Origin: Methylobacterium durans | GTDB taxonomy: Bacteria > Pseudomonadota > Alphaproteobacteria > Rhizobiales > Beijerinckiaceae | Direction of reading: 5' to 3' | NCBI RefSeq assembly: GCF_003173715.1 | Contig: NZ_CP029550.1 | Location: 2,604,001-2,668,000, forward strand | Length of the DNA stretch: 64,000 nt | Shown: piece after piece, positions 15,959 to 25,826 of the stretch | Numbering within the stretch: position 1 is the stretch's first letter | Layout of the letters: each line of letters begins with the position of its first letter | Program-made: the position numbers and the translations under genes | The notes under the pieces: model-generated | The model's input: only the letters and a program-made list of their open reading frames with translations | What the model was told of the DNA's origin: nothing | Database searches by the model: none

Positions 15959-17008
15959 ATGCAGACGCCTGTGACGAGAGCCACCCGCCCGGCCTACCGC
16001 CTCCGCAGCCTGCTGCTCGCGGCCTGCCTAGCACCGGCGCTCGGCCTCGCGTCTCCGGCCCTCGCCGCCGAGACGGCGCTCCTCAACGTCTCCTACGACC
16101 CGACCCGGGAACTCTACCGGGAGGTCAACGCGGCTTTCACGGAGGAGTGGAAGGCCAAGACCGGCGAGACCATCACGGTGCGCGCCTCGCACGGGGGCTC
16201 CGGTTCGCAGGCCCGCACGGTGATCGACGGGGTCGATGCCGACGTCGTGACGCTCGGCATCCCCTCCGACATCGACGCCATCGTCAAGCTCACCAAGAAG
16301 ATTTCGGCCGATTGGCGCGACAAGCAGCCGAACCAGGGCCTGCCCTACACCTCGACGGTGGTGTTCCTCGTCCGCAAGGGCAACCCGAAGGGCGTGAAGG
16401 ACTGGAACGACCTCGGCAAGCCCGACGTGAAGGTGATCACCCCGAACCCGAAGACCTCGGCCGGCGGGCGCTGGAACTTCCTCGCCGCCTGGGGCTACGC
16501 CTACAACCAGGACAAGGATGCCGAGAAGGCCAACGCCTTCGTGGGCCAGATCTACAAGAACGTGCCCATCCTCGACACGGGCGCGCGGGGCTCCACCGTC
16601 ACCTTCGCCCAGCGGGGCCTGGGCGACGTGCTGCCGACCTGGGAGAACGAGGCCTTTCTCGTCCTGCAGGAATTCGGCGCCGACAAGTTCGACATCGTGG
16701 TGCCACCGACGTCGATCTACGCCGAGCCGCCGGTTGCCCTCGTCGACGCCAACGTCGACCGCAAGGGCACCCGCAAGCAGGCCGAGGCCTATCTCGCCTT
16801 TCTCTACTCGGACAAGGCTCAGGCGATCTTCGCCAAGCACCGCTACCGTCCGCTCAAGCGCGAGGCGGCCAACAAGGCGGATCTCGCCTTCCTGCCGGAC
16901 GTTAAGCTCTTCAAGATCGAGGATCTGCAGGGCAACTGGGACGACATCCAGAAGAAGAACTTCGACAACGGCGGGCTGTTCGACCAACTGAGCAAAGCCG
17001 GGCGCTGA
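15959..17008 (+). CDS. sbp: Periplasmic sulfate-binding protein
   Basis: 349 residues. A signal peptide ends at ALAAE, and the mature start LLNVSYDPTRELYREVN is the hallmark of sulfate/thiosulfate-binding proteins. The sulfate-site loops RASHGGSGSQAR and TPNPKTSAGGRWNFLAAWGY are intact. It delivers sulfate to the CysTWA importer encoded directly downstream, and heads the operon sbp-cysT-cysW-cysA. Whether it should be called sbp or cysP cannot be settled by eye. An in-frame upstream start would only add residues before the signal peptide. Confidence 0.93.
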   Translation: MQTPVTRATRPAYRLRSLLLAACLAPALGLASPALAAETALLNVSYDPTRELYREVNAAFTEEWKAKTGETITVRASHGGSGSQARTVIDGVDADVVTLGIPSDIDAIVKLTKKISADWRDKQPNQGLPYTSTVVFLVRKGNPKGVKDWNDLGKPDVKVITPNPKTSAGGRWNFLAAWGYAYNQDKDAEKANAFVGQIYKNVPILDTGARGSTVTFAQRGLGDVLPTWENEAFLVLQEFGADKFDIVVPPTSIYAEPPVALVDANVDRKGTRKQAEAYLAFLYSDKAQAIFAKHRYRPLKREAANKADLAFLPDVKLFKIEDLQGNWDDIQKKNFDNGGLFDQLSKAGR

Positions 17009-17018
17009 GGGTCTTCCC

Positions 17019-17873
17019 ATGGTCGCGACGCCACCTCGGCGGTTCCTCTTCCGCCGCCCCAGCGTGATCCCGGGCTTCGGGCTCACGCTGGGCTACGCGC
17101 TCACCTGCCTCAGCCTCGTCGTGCTGCTGCCGCTGGCCGCCCTGGTGGCGAAGGCTTCCGGCCTCGGCCTGTCCGGCATCTGGGAGGTCGCCCGCGACCC
17201 GCGGGTGGCGAGCGCGCTGCGGCTCAGCTTCGGGGTGTCGCTCGCGGCCGCGCTCACGGCCTCGGTGTTCGGCTTCGTCGTCGCCTGGGTGCTGACCCGC
17301 TACGAGTTCCCCGGCCGCCGGATCGTCGACGCGGCCGTCGACCTGCCCTTCGCCCTGCCGACAGCGGTGGCCGGCATCGCGCTGGCCTCCCTCTACGCCC
17401 CGAACGGGCTCGTCGGCGCGGAACTCGCCAAGGTCGGCATCCAGGCCGCCTACACGCCGCTGGGCATCTTCATCGCCATGGTGTTCATCGGCCTGCCGTT
17501 TGCCGTGCGCACGGTGCAGCCGCTGATCGCCGAGATCGACAAGGAGGTGGAGGAGGCGTCCGCCACCCTCGGCGCGACCCGCCTGATGACCCTGGCCCGC
17601 GTGGTGCTGCCGCCCCTCATCCCCGCGGTGCTGACGGGCTTCGCGCTCGCCTTCGCCCGCGGCGTGGGCGAGTACGGCTCGATCATCTTCATCGCGGGGA
17701 ACCTCCCCTTCGTCTCCGAGATCGCGCCGCTCCTCATCGTCATCAAGCTCTCCGAGTTCGACTACGCGGGGGCGGCGGCCATCGCCACGATCATGCTCGG
17801 GATCTCGTTCCTGACGCTGCTCGCCATCAACCTGATCCAGGCCTGGAGCCGGCGGAGGTTCGGCTATGTCTGA
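17019..17873 (+). CDS. cysT: Sulfate ABC transporter permease CysT
   Basis: 284 residues with six predicted membrane helices of the binding-protein-dependent permease fold. The EAA loop, where the permease docks on the ATPase, reads [34 protein letters not shown] is typical of CysT/CysU. It begins 10 bases after sbp and overlaps cysW by eight bases. It forms the channel with CysW. Confidence 0.92.
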   Translation: MVATPPRRFLFRRPSVIPGFGLTLGYALTCLSLVVLLPLAALVAKASGLGLSGIWEVARDPRVASALRLSFGVSLAAALTASVFGFVVAWVLTRYEFPGRRIVDAAVDLPFALPTAVAGIALASLYAPNGLVGAELAKVGIQAAYTPLGIFIAMVFIGLPFAVRTVQPLIAEIDKEVEEASATLGATRLMTLARVVLPPLIPAVLTGFALAFARGVGEYGSIIFIAGNLPFVSEIAPLLIVIKLSEFDYAGAAAIATIMLGISFLTLLAINLIQAWSRRRFGYV

Positions 17874-18750
17874 GGGCATCGCGCTCAAGACGAGGGAGGC
17901 GGCGCCCCGTCCGCGCAGCGTCACCTCCGAGGGGCGGAGCGTGCGCTGGCTGCTCACCGGCATCGCGATCGTGTTCCTCGCGCTGTTCCTGGTGCTGCCG
18001 CTGCTCACCGTCTTCGCGCAGGCGCTGGCCCGCGGCTGGGCGGCCTATTTCGACGCCTTCGCGGAGCCCGACGCGCGATCCGCGATCCGCCTGACGCTCA
18101 CGGTCGCGGCGATCAGCGTGCCCTTCAACCTCGTCTTCGGGGTGGCGGCGGCCTGGGCCATCGCCAAGTTCGAGTTCCCCGGCAAGAGCGTGCTGATCAC
18201 GCTGATCGACCTGCCCTTCTCGGTGTCGCCGGTCGTCTCGGGGATGATCTACGTGCTCGTCTTCGGCTCGCAGGGGCTGTTCGGGGCGTTCTTCATCGAG
18301 CACGGCATCCAGATCATCTTCGCGGTTCCGGGCATCGTACTCGCCACGATCTTCGTGACCTTCCCCTTCATCGCCCGCGAGCTGATCCCGCTCATGCAGG
18401 AGCAGGGCACGGCCGAGGAGGAGGCGGCCCTCACCCTCGGGGCCTCCGGCTGGCACGCCTTCCGGACGGTGACGCTGCCCAACATCCGCTGGGGCCTCCT
18501 CTACAGCGTCCTCCTCTGCAATGCCCGCGCGATGGGCGAGTTCGGCGCCGTCTCGGTGGTGTCCGGCCATATCCGCGGATTGACCAACACGCTCCCGCTC
18601 CACGTGGAGATCCTCTACAATGAATACAATTTCGTTGGCGCGTTCGCCGTCGCCTCCCTCCTCGCCGGGCTCGCCCTCGTCACTCTCGTCATCAAGTCCG
18701 TCCTGGAATGGCGCTACGCCGGGGACCTCGCGGCCGGCGCCCGGCACTAG
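17866..18750 (+). CDS. cysW: Sulfate ABC transporter permease CysW
   Basis: 294 residues, paralogue of CysT. The N-terminal tail of about 25 residues is hydrophilic, followed by six membrane helices. The EAA loop is [36 protein letters not shown] and [20 protein letters not shown] are characteristic of CysW. Translationally coupled to cysT by the overlap. Confidence 0.92.
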   Translation: MSEGIALKTREAAPRPRSVTSEGRSVRWLLTGIAIVFLALFLVLPLLTVFAQALARGWAAYFDAFAEPDARSAIRLTLTVAAISVPFNLVFGVAAAWAIAKFEFPGKSVLITLIDLPFSVSPVVSGMIYVLVFGSQGLFGAFFIEHGIQIIFAVPGIVLATIFVTFPFIARELIPLMQEQGTAEEEAALTLGASGWHAFRTVTLPNIRWGLLYSVLLCNARAMGEFGAVSVVSGHIRGLTNTLPLHVEILYNEYNFVGAFAVASLLAGLALVTLVIKSVLEWRYAGDLAAGARH

Positions 18751-19807
18751 CGGCGCGGCCGACCGGTCCGGCTCCACGGCGATCCGGGTCGAGGGCCTGT
18801 CGAAGACCTTCGACACGGCGGCCGTCCTGCACGACTTCCATCTCGACGTGCGGGCGGGCGAATTGCTCGGCCTCCTCGGCCCCTCGGGCTCGGGCAAGAC
18901 GACGCTGTTGCGCATCATCGCCGGGCTCGACTTCCCCGATCGCGGCCGCGTCCTGTTCGGGGGCGACGACGCCACCGGCCTGCCGGTGCAGCAGCGGGCG
19001 GTGGGCTTCGTGTTCCAGCACTACGCCCTGTTCAAGCACATGAGCGTGGCCGACAACATCGCCTACGGGCTCAACGCCCGGAAGCGCGCGGACCGGCCGG
19101 GCAAGGCCGAGATCCGCCGCCGCGTCGGCGACCTCCTCGACCTGATCAAGCTGTCGGGCTTCGCCGACCGCTACCCGTCCCAGCTCTCGGGCGGCCAGCG
19201 CCAGCGCATCGCGCTGGCCCGCGCCCTCGCCGTCGAGCCCAGGGTGCTGCTCCTCGACGAGCCCTTCGGGGCGCTCGACGCGCAGGTGCGCAAGGACCTG
19301 CGCCGCTGGCTGCGCGAGATCCACGACCGCACCGGCCAGACCACGATCTTCGTCACCCACGACCAGGACGAGGCCCTGGAGCTCTCCGACCGGGTCGCCG
19401 TCCTCGACAAGGGCCGCCTGGAGCAGGTCGGCACGCCCGACGAGGTGCAGGACCGGCCGGCCTCGGCCACGGTGCTGAAGTTCCTGGGCGACGCGGTCGA
19501 GTTCGAGGCGATCGTCGAGGGCGAGCGGGTCCTCGTCGACGGGCGCCCGACGCCGGTCACCGCGCCCCGCGGGGTGATCGGCCCGGCGCGCCTCTACGTG
19601 CGGCCGTGGCAGCTCCAGTTCGTCGAGCCGGCCGAGGCCCAACTCTCCGGCACGGTGCGCGCCTCCCACCGCAGCCAGGGCCGCCAGCGCGTCGAGGTCG
19701 AGCGGCCGGACGGGCGCCTCGTCGTGGTCGAGGATTTCGACGGCGACCGCTACGCCGCGGGCCGCGCGGTCGGCCTGCGCATCAACGGAGGCTATGTGTT
19801 CGCCTGA
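18620..19807 (+). CDS. cysA: Sulfate/thiosulfate import ATPase CysA
   Basis: ABC ATPase with Walker [11 protein letters not shown]-loop FVFQHYALF, signature [15 protein letters not shown], Walker [12 protein letters not shown] and H-loop VTHDQDEA, followed by a TOBE-like regulatory domain (about 240-350). The conserved protein begins at [10 protein letters not shown] (18781). Between there and the ATG at 18620 there is no ATG, GTG or TTG in frame, so the only start gives a 53-codon Ser/Pro-rich leader that overlaps cysW by 131 bases. Either that start is real (GGAG lies nearby), or a base is missing and the gene starts at the out-of-frame ATG at 18708. Function is not in doubt. Confidence 0.88.
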   Translation: MNTISLARSPSPPSSPGSPSSLSSSSPSWNGATPGTSRPAPGTSGAADRSGSTAIRVEGLSKTFDTAAVLHDFHLDVRAGELLGLLGPSGSGKTTLLRIIAGLDFPDRGRVLFGGDDATGLPVQQRAVGFVFQHYALFKHMSVADNIAYGLNARKRADRPGKAEIRRRVGDLLDLIKLSGFADRYPSQLSGGQRQRIALARALAVEPRVLLLDEPFGALDAQVRKDLRRWLREIHDRTGQTTIFVTHDQDEALELSDRVAVLDKGRLEQVGTPDEVQDRPASATVLKFLGDAVEFEAIVEGERVLVDGRPTPVTAPRGVIGPARLYVRPWQLQFVEPAEAQLSGTVRASHRSQGRQRVEVERPDGRLVVVEDFDGDRYAAGRAVGLRINGGYVFA

Positions 19808-19944
19808 GCGGCACAGGCCGGTCCCCGTGAGGCGCCGGTCCCCTCTCCGAAGGGTTGGGGATCCGCGGCTCATCCGGCAAAGACGCCTTCGTACCGAACA
19901 GGTGCCGGCTTGAACCCCATGCCGCGCCGCCCGAAAAAGCGTCC

Positions 19945-20994
19945 ATGAGCACGAGCCTGACCCATCCCCGTCCCGACGTCCTCGCCGCCATCGGCGCCAC
20001 GCCGCTCATCCGCCTGCGCCGCGCCTCGGAGGAGACCGGCTGCACGATCCTCGGCAAGGCGGAATTCCTGAATCCCGGTCTCTCGGTGAAGGACCGGGCG
20101 GCCCTCGCCATCGTCCAGGATGCGGAGGCGCGCGGGCTGATCCGGCCCGGCGGCACCATCGTGGAGGGCACGGCGGGCAACACCGGCATCGGGCTCGCCC
20201 TCGTGGCGAGCGTGCGCGGCTACCGGACGCTCATCGTCATCCCCGAGACCCAGTCGGAGGAGAAGAAGCAGACCCTGCGGCTCGCGGGCGCCCGCCTCGT
20301 CGAGGTGCCGGCCGTGCCCTTCGCTAACCCGAACAACTACGTCCATGTCGCCCGCCGCCTCGCCGAGCGGCTCGCCGCGACGGAGGCGGCCGGCGCCTTC
20401 TTCGCCGATCAGTTCGACAACGTCGCCAACCGCCGCGCCCATGTCGAGGGCACCGGCCCCGAGATCTTCGCGGAGACGGGCGGGCGCATCGACGGCTTCG
20501 TCTGCGCGGCCGGCACCGGCGGGACGCTCGCCGGCGTCGCCGAGGCGCTGCGGGCACGCGATCCGGGCGTCCGGATCGCCCTCTCGGACCCCGAGGGCTC
20601 GGCGCTCCACGCCTATTACACGACCGGAACCCTCAAGGCGGAGGGCTCCTCGATCACCGAAGGGATCGGCCAGGGCCGGGTGACCGGCAACCTTGAAGGC
20701 TTCCGGCCCGACCACTCCTTCCGCATCCCGGATGGGGAGGCCCTCGACATCGTGTTCCGGCTGATGCGCGAGGAGGGCCTGTCGCTCGGCGGCTCGTCCG
20801 GCATCAACGTGGCCGGCGCGATCCGGCTCGCCCGCGAACTCGGGCCCGGCCACACCATCGCGACCATCCTGTGCGATGGCGCGGCCCGCTACGCCTCGAA
20901 GCTGTTCAACCCGGCTTTCCTCACGGAGCGCGGCCTGCCGGTGCCGGGCTGGCTCTCGGCCCCCACCGACCCCTTGCCGGACTGGCGCGCCTGA
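19945..20994 (+). CDS. cysK: Cysteine synthase A
   Basis: 349 residues from ATG 19945. PLP-dependent O-acetylserine sulfhydrylase: the Schiff-base Lys is in NPGLSVKDRAAL, the substrate loop is EGTAGNTGIGLAL, and the PLP-phosphate loop is CAAGTGGTLAG. GGSSGINVAGAIRLA is typical near the C-terminus. It follows the sulfate importer by 137 bases and so couples sulfate uptake to cysteine formation. The PNNYVHVARRLAE insert and slightly long C-terminus fit the alphaproteobacterial branch of CysK-like enzymes. Confidence 0.9.
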   Translation: MSTSLTHPRPDVLAAIGATPLIRLRRASEETGCTILGKAEFLNPGLSVKDRAALAIVQDAEARGLIRPGGTIVEGTAGNTGIGLALVASVRGYRTLIVIPETQSEEKKQTLRLAGARLVEVPAVPFANPNNYVHVARRLAERLAATEAAGAFFADQFDNVANRRAHVEGTGPEIFAETGGRIDGFVCAAGTGGTLAGVAEALRARDPGVRIALSDPEGSALHAYYTTGTLKAEGSSITEGIGQGRVTGNLEGFRPDHSFRIPDGEALDIVFRLMREEGLSLGGSSGINVAGAIRLARELGPGHTIATILCDGAARYASKLFNPAFLTERGLPVPGWLSAPTDPLPDWRA

Positions 20995-21103
20995 ACTGAA
21001 AATACGATTTCTGTTGAGCCTTCGCACGAAGCTTGAACAGAATTCATCCCTGCGACGTTGGAACGGTCAAGCTCGCGCCCTGCGTGCTGCGGAGACCGCC
21101 CTC

Positions 21104-21259
21104 ATGACGCTGACCACCATCCTCCTCATCATCCTGATCCTGATCGTCCTCGGCGGCGGCAACTTCCTCGGCGGCGGGGCCTATCGGGGCCCGAGCTTCG
21201 GCCTCGGCGGCCTGCTCGTCATCATCCTCATCGTGCTCCTTGTCACCGGCCGGGTCTGA
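21104..21259 (+). CDS. DUF3309 membrane microprotein
   Basis: 51 residues. Two hydrophobic helices (TLTTILLIILILIVLGGG and GLLVIILIVLLVTG) flank a glycine-rich loop with FLGGGAYRGPSFGLGG. That pattern is the DUF3309 family of small inner-membrane proteins, common in Rhizobiales and of unknown function. It ends nine bases from the stop of the convergent gene. Confidence 0.75.
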   Translation: MTLTTILLIILILIVLGGGNFLGGGAYRGPSFGLGGLLVIILIVLLVTGRV

Positions 21260-21268
21260 CGGCGCGGC

Positions 21269-22701
21269 TCAGCGCGGGCAGGTGATCGCGACGATCGCGC
21301 TCGCCACGGGCGCGGCGGCTTGGCCCAGGCTCGCCGCCGCGCCGTCCTGCCTGGCGCCCGGCCGAAGGCCGGTCTCGGCGAGGAACGCGGCGACAGCCGG
21401 CCCCGCGATCAGGGGATAGCTCATCGGCGGCGCGACCCCGGCGACGAGACGCGGCGCCGCGGGGAAGCGGGCGACGATGCCCGCGAGCCGCCCGGCCCGG
21501 TCGATCGCGGGGGCTCCCGCAGCCCCCGGCTGCAGCGGCGCGACCACGCCGCCAGCAGGGCTGCCCGTGCCCGGCGCCAGGGTGGTGCCGCCCGCGCCTG
21601 CGCCGATCACGCCGAGCGCGTCGTCCGGCCCGGCCGGGTCCGGGCGGGGCGAGGGCAGGACGGAGCCCGGAGCGGACGGGGCTTCGAGGAGGGCGAGGCC
21701 GCGGGCCGGATCGCTCCTGAGGACGCGCGCGGCCGCCCCACCGATCCGCGGCGCCGCGCAGCCCTCGAGCGCGGCCGAGGCCGTGAGCACGCGCCCGGGC
21801 GCGACGGCGAGGCCCGTTGCCGCGATCGACGGCGTCGCGGCGGCCGGCGGCGCCTCCCGGATCGGCACAGGAGGTGGGGGGATTGGAGCCGCCGCGACGG
21901 CGGGCGCGGCCTCCGGAAACGGGAGGAAGGCGTTGGCGATCGCGATCACGAGCCGGTCCACCTCGCCCGCCAGTGCCTTGTCGTAGCCGATCGTGAAGCC
22001 GCGGATGCCGGCCTCCCCCGCGGCGTAGCGGATGTAGGACCGGCCCGCTCCCGTCTCGCCGGTCACGACGACGAAGTCCGGCCGCTTCAGCTTGTAGGTG
22101 ATCTTGCGGTCCGGCCCCGGATTGGTGGCACGCTCGAACAGGACGTCGAGGCCCGTCTCCCCAGGCTTGAACGAGCGGCTTTCCAGCGTCACGCGCCCGT
22201 CCGCGCTCTGCCAGCGGCTGCCGCCGGGAATGGCAGTGCGCTTCGTCAGCAGCCGCTCCGGCACGCCGAGCACCGCCCCGCTCGCCGGATCGGGCTTGAC
22301 GGTGAAGCGGGCGGCTTTCCGCGCCGCCTCGCCGCCCGCGAGGATCGCGGTGCGCAGGCGCGGCGCGAGCGGGTCCTCGGTTCCCGCACCGGCCCGGGTC
22401 CGGAAGCTCGCGAGCGCCTCGAAGGTGCGGCGCCCGAACGTACCGGTGATCACGCTGTTGTAGTCGCCGGTCCAGACGAGGGCGTCCTGCAGCCCCTTGC
22501 GCTCCGCCTCCGGCAGCGCCTCGAAAGCGGCTTTGGCCGCCTCGAAGCCCGGGTCGGGCGCTGCGGGCGCCGGGGCGGTGGGGGCTTCGGCCGGGCGGGC
22601 GGCGGGGGCGCCTGCGCTGCCGCTGGACCGAGGGCCAGCAGGCCGGCGATCAGGCTCGCGCCGAGACGGATGCCGAAAGTCCTGCTGTCCCGCCGCGTCA
22701 T
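21269..22701 (-). CDS. Degenerate trypsin-like secreted protein (frameshifted near its start)
   Basis: A signal peptide (MTRRDSRTFGIRLGASLIAG onward, ATG at 22701) is in one frame; the body is in the frame one base back. Restoring one base in the C-run of five at 22604-22608 joins them as AAAQAPPAARPAEAPTAPAP. The body has an Ala/Pro linker, a peptidoglycan-binding-like module (DALVWTGDYNSVITGTFGRR), a middle domain and a C-terminal trypsin-like domain. In that domain the usual His motif is replaced (VLTASAALEGC) and the usual GNSGGP is GAAGAPAI, so the protease is predicted inactive. It lies beside an L,D-transpeptidase, which fits a cell-wall role. Confidence 0.68.
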
Positions 22702-22864
22702 GTGAGGCCGCCCCCGAACCGGGCCGCGAGCTTGGCAGAGCGAACCCGGAAAGGCCAGGCGGGCGCGGGTCCGGAAGCCCCGGCACCGGCCCCGGCATCG
22801 GTCCGACCGGGCATTCACGGGCGGGGTATCCGCGTGGACAGGGCGCCGGTCTGGACGCCGGCGC

Positions 22865-24433
22865 TCAGGCCCGCGGGCCCACGAGGCCCGGGGGCAGCAG
22901 CACCGGCTCGCGGGCGATTGCCCTGGGTGCCGCCGCGGTGGGCGGGATCGGCTTGCGGGCCTCGGGCTTCGGAGCGGCGCTCGGCACGGGTTCGGTGCGG
23001 GGCGGCTTCGGGGCGGCGGGCCGGGCCGGAATCGATCCGGTGGTCTGCGGCTCGGGCGCTGCGGCGGACGGTGCGGGTGCGGCGCTCGGCGTATCAAGCC
23101 CGTAGATGTCGTCGCGGAAATGCGCCCGCCCGTCCGGGGTGGCGTAGCCCGTGAGATACACGAAGGTGACGGGGACCGGCTTCGTCAGCTTGATGTCCCG
23201 GCGATCACCCATGGCGATCCCGGTCTCGATCTCCATCGGGCCCCAGGCGGTGCCGGGCCCGTTCGGCCCCGGCGTGCTCGCGAGGAGCCAGCCCGCGAAT
23301 TCCTTAACCTGGCCGACGCGCACGCAGCCGTGCGAGTGGAATCGCACCGAGCGAGCGAAGAGCGACTTCGAGGGCGTGTCGTGCATGTAGACCGCGTGGC
23401 GGTTCGGCATGTCGATGCGCACTTGGCCCAGCGAGTTGTCGAGGCCGGAATCCTGGCGCAGCGTGTAGTTCACCGCCCGCTCCGTCTTCCAGTCGACCGT
23501 GGTCGGGTCCACCTCGATGCCGCCCGGTCCGAGGATGCGGATCCGGTTCTTGGCGAGCCAAGTCGGATCCTTGCGCATCTTCGGGATGATCTCGTTCCTC
23601 ACCACCGAGACCGGGACCGTCCAGGTCGGATTGAGATTGACGTCGGTGATGCGCGTCTCGACGGCGGGCGTCGGCTTGTCGGTGGAGCCGACCACCGCGA
23701 CGTAGCGGCGGGCGACCGCGCCCTTCTCCACCGCCTCGACGGTGGCGGAGGGGATGTTCACGGTGACGTAGCGCTCGCCGAAGGGGAAGTTCGAGCCCAT
23801 CAGGCGGGCGGCGGAGGCCGCGAGCTGGCGCTGGCGGACGGCGGCCGGCACGTTGAGCGCCGCCACCGTCTGGCGGGCGACGATTCCGGTCTCGGGCAGG
23901 CCGTGGCGGGCCTGGAAGGATTTGACGGCGGCGACCAGCGCCGCGTCGTGCCGGTCGCTCGGGGTCGCGTCCGCGGGCAGGTCGCCGGTGAGCGTCAGGT
24001 GGTGGCGCAGGCTCGGCACGGACGGGCTCTGGGCGCCCGGCTTCAGCACGAGATCCGCCGCGAGGCTCTCCCAGCCGCCCGCCTCGGCATAGGCCTGGTA
24101 TCGCTCGGCCATGCGGAGCGTGTCGAGGAAGGTCGAGGGCGCGAGCGTCGGCACCGGATCCTCGGAGACGCGGGCGTAGACGAGCGGCGCCGGCTCGCGG
24201 GATTTCTTCGCCGGCGCAGCGGGTGCGGGTGACTCCGCCAGCGGTTGCGCGGGCGGGGCGGGCAGGGACGGGGCGGGCGGCGCGGGCGCCGCCGCGGCGG
24301 CGGGCGGCTCCGCCGCGGGCTGCGGCGCGATCGGCGGCGTCTGCGCGGCGGCGGTGCCGAGCGCCGCGATCAGCGCCAGCGGCGAGAGGCCCGCGCGCAG
24401 GCGGAAGGGGGACGGGAACAGACGCGAGCGCAT
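22865..24433 (-). CDS. L,D-transpeptidase (murein cross-linking)
   Basis: 522 residues. Signal peptide (about 1-30), a long Ala/Pro-rich linker (30-90), a peptidoglycan-binding-like helix bundle (ALVAAVKSFQARHGLPETG, about 165-190), then the YkuD catalytic domain with RFHSHGCVRVGQVKEFAGWL: the Cys is the nucleophile. A second Ala/Pro-rich low-complexity tail follows (about 440-522). The order matches YcbB-type enzymes, which form 3-3 cross-links or attach proteins to murein in the periplasm. The tail is longer than usual. It is in the same direction as the degenerate protease gene. Confidence 0.87.
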   Translation of the reverse strand: MRSRLFPSPFRLRAGLSPLALIAALGTAAAQTPPIAPQPAAEPPAAAAAPAPPAPSLPAPPAQPLAESPAPAAPAKKSREPAPLVYARVSEDPVPTLAPSTFLDTLRMAERYQAYAEAGGWESLAADLVLKPGAQSPSVPSLRHHLTLTGDLPADATPSDRHDAALVAAVKSFQARHGLPETGIVARQTVAALNVPAAVRQRQLAASAARLMGSNFPFGERYVTVNIPSATVEAVEKGAVARRYVAVVGSTDKPTPAVETRITDVNLNPTWTVPVSVVRNEIIPKMRKDPTWLAKNRIRILGPGGIEVDPTTVDWKTERAVNYTLRQDSGLDNSLGQVRIDMPNRHAVYMHDTPSKSLFARSVRFHSHGCVRVGQVKEFAGWLLASTPGPNGPGTAWGPMEIETGIAMGDRRDIKLTKPVPVTFVYLTGYATPDGRAHFRDDIYGLDTPSAAPAPSAAAPEPQTTGSIPARPAAPKPPRTEPVPSAAPKPEARKPIPPTAAAPRAIAREPVLLPPGLVGPRA

Positions 24434-24540
24434 CGCGGGCCTTTCGGAGGTGCGTGCGCGGGATCATGGGCGGGGATGGTTACCATTCCCCTGAACGGCG
24501 ACGGGACAACGCGTCGAGCTTCGGTGACAGGTGCGGTGAC

Positions 24541-25728
24541 TCACACCCGGCGCAGGCGCTCACGGGCCGCCCCATGATCCGGCGCGGCCGCGAAGGCCCT
24601 GTGCATCGCGTGCCAGAGCGGCTTGCGGCGGTAGGCGGCGTCGAAGGGCAGCGCCCGCTGCGGCAGCCCGTCCGGGCGGCGGCGGTCGGGGTGACGGTTG
24701 AGCCAGGTGGCGGGGTCGTAGAAATCCCAGGTCAGGATGTTGAGCACGGCCGGCTCGTCGAGCACCACGTCGAGGTAGCGCCGGGCGTAATCCGCCACCA
24801 TCCGGTCGCGGGTCGCGATGTCGGCGGGGAAGGCGCGGTCGTCGAAGTCGAGCTCGGTGATCTCGATGCCGAGCCCCATCTGGCCGAGCTCGCGCAGGAA
24901 GCGCCGCAATTGCCGCTCGTCGATCGGGATCGGGCTCGCGAGGTGCGATTGCAGGCCGAAGCGGTGGATCGGCACGCCGCGGGCGCGCATGCCCTCGATC
25001 CGGCGCAGCACCAGGTTGCGGCGCGCCTCCATCCAGGGGACGCTCTGCTCCACCGCGTCCTCGTTCCAAGTGCCCGCGGCCTTCGGATCGACCTCGTGCA
25101 GGATCCGGAAGGCGAGGTCGATGTAGTCGGGCCCGAGGGCGGCGAGCCAGGGCGTCTCGCGCAGGCCGTCGGCGCGGCGGATCTCGCCCTGCGCCAGCAC
25201 CTCGTTGATCACGTCCCAGGCCTCGATCCGGCCGCGGCAATGGCCCGCCACGGCGCCGATCCAGCGCCGCAGGAAGCTCTCCGCCTGGTAGGCGCTGGCG
25301 CGGGCGATGAGCGGCTGCGCCCAGGCTGGGATGCCGTCGTGCCAGACCAGGGTGTGCCCGCGCAGGCGCTGCCCGTTGGCCCGGGCGAGCCGCAGCACCT
25401 TGTCGGTTTCGGAGAAATCCTCGACGCCCGGAGCAGTGAGGATGCTCAGCATCTTCGTCTGGGTGTTGGGGACGAGGATGCCGCACTCGCGGGCGACGAC
25501 CGCGAGGTAGGCCCGGTCCTGCATCCGCTCGACCGGAACCGCGGTGCCGTAGGCGAGGCCGGTGCGGGCGGCGGCCGCGTGGAGGCTGTCGGCCGACCAC
25601 GAGCCCCGCCCTGCGCCGGCCTGGGCGGGCGCCGCGATGGTACCGGCGAGCCCGGCGATCACCGCGCGCCGGCTCGGGTCAGGGATGCGCACAGGATCGG
25701 TCCGGGAGGAGGAAAGGCGGAGAGACAT
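24541..25728 (-). CDS. GH10 endo-1,4-beta-xylanase, Tat-exported
   Basis: 395 residues from ATG 25728. The N-terminus has a twin-arginine-like signal (PSRRAVIAGLAGTIAAPAQA). Glycoside hydrolase family 10 is shown by RGHTLVWHDGIPAW, the acid/base Glu in WDVINEVL and the nucleophile Glu in GIEITELDFDD. FGLQSHL and ILTWDFYDPATW complete the active-site strands. It should cleave xylan backbone outside the cytoplasm. The length is normal for a single-domain GH10; there is no carbohydrate-binding module. For a methylotroph on plants this would suggest contact with plant cell wall, but that is inference. Confidence 0.87.
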   Translation of the reverse strand: MSLRLSSSRTDPVRIPDPSRRAVIAGLAGTIAAPAQAGAGRGSWSADSLHAAAARTGLAYGTAVPVERMQDRAYLAVVARECGILVPNTQTKMLSILTAPGVEDFSETDKVLRLARANGQRLRGHTLVWHDGIPAWAQPLIARASAYQAESFLRRWIGAVAGHCRGRIEAWDVINEVLAQGEIRRADGLRETPWLAALGPDYIDLAFRILHEVDPKAAGTWNEDAVEQSVPWMEARRNLVLRRIEGMRARGVPIHRFGLQSHLASPIPIDERQLRRFLRELGQMGLGIEITELDFDDRAFPADIATRDRMVADYARRYLDVVLDEPAVLNILTWDFYDPATWLNRHPDRRRPDGLPQRALPFDAAYRRKPLWHAMHRAFAAAPDHGAARERLRRV

Positions 25729-25826
25729 TGTAAGCACGACCGCGTGCGGCGTGCGAGCATCCCCTCGACAACGCGTCTGCACGCCCCACCCTCACGGCGG
25801 CTTCAGCGCGACCGGAGACCGTCCCC

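Noticed and set aside
20995..21103. EcfG-type stress promoter (GGAAC-N16/17-CGTT) before the DUF3309 gene
   Set aside because: A GGAAC is present, but the nearest CGTG is 18 bases away and lacks the final T.
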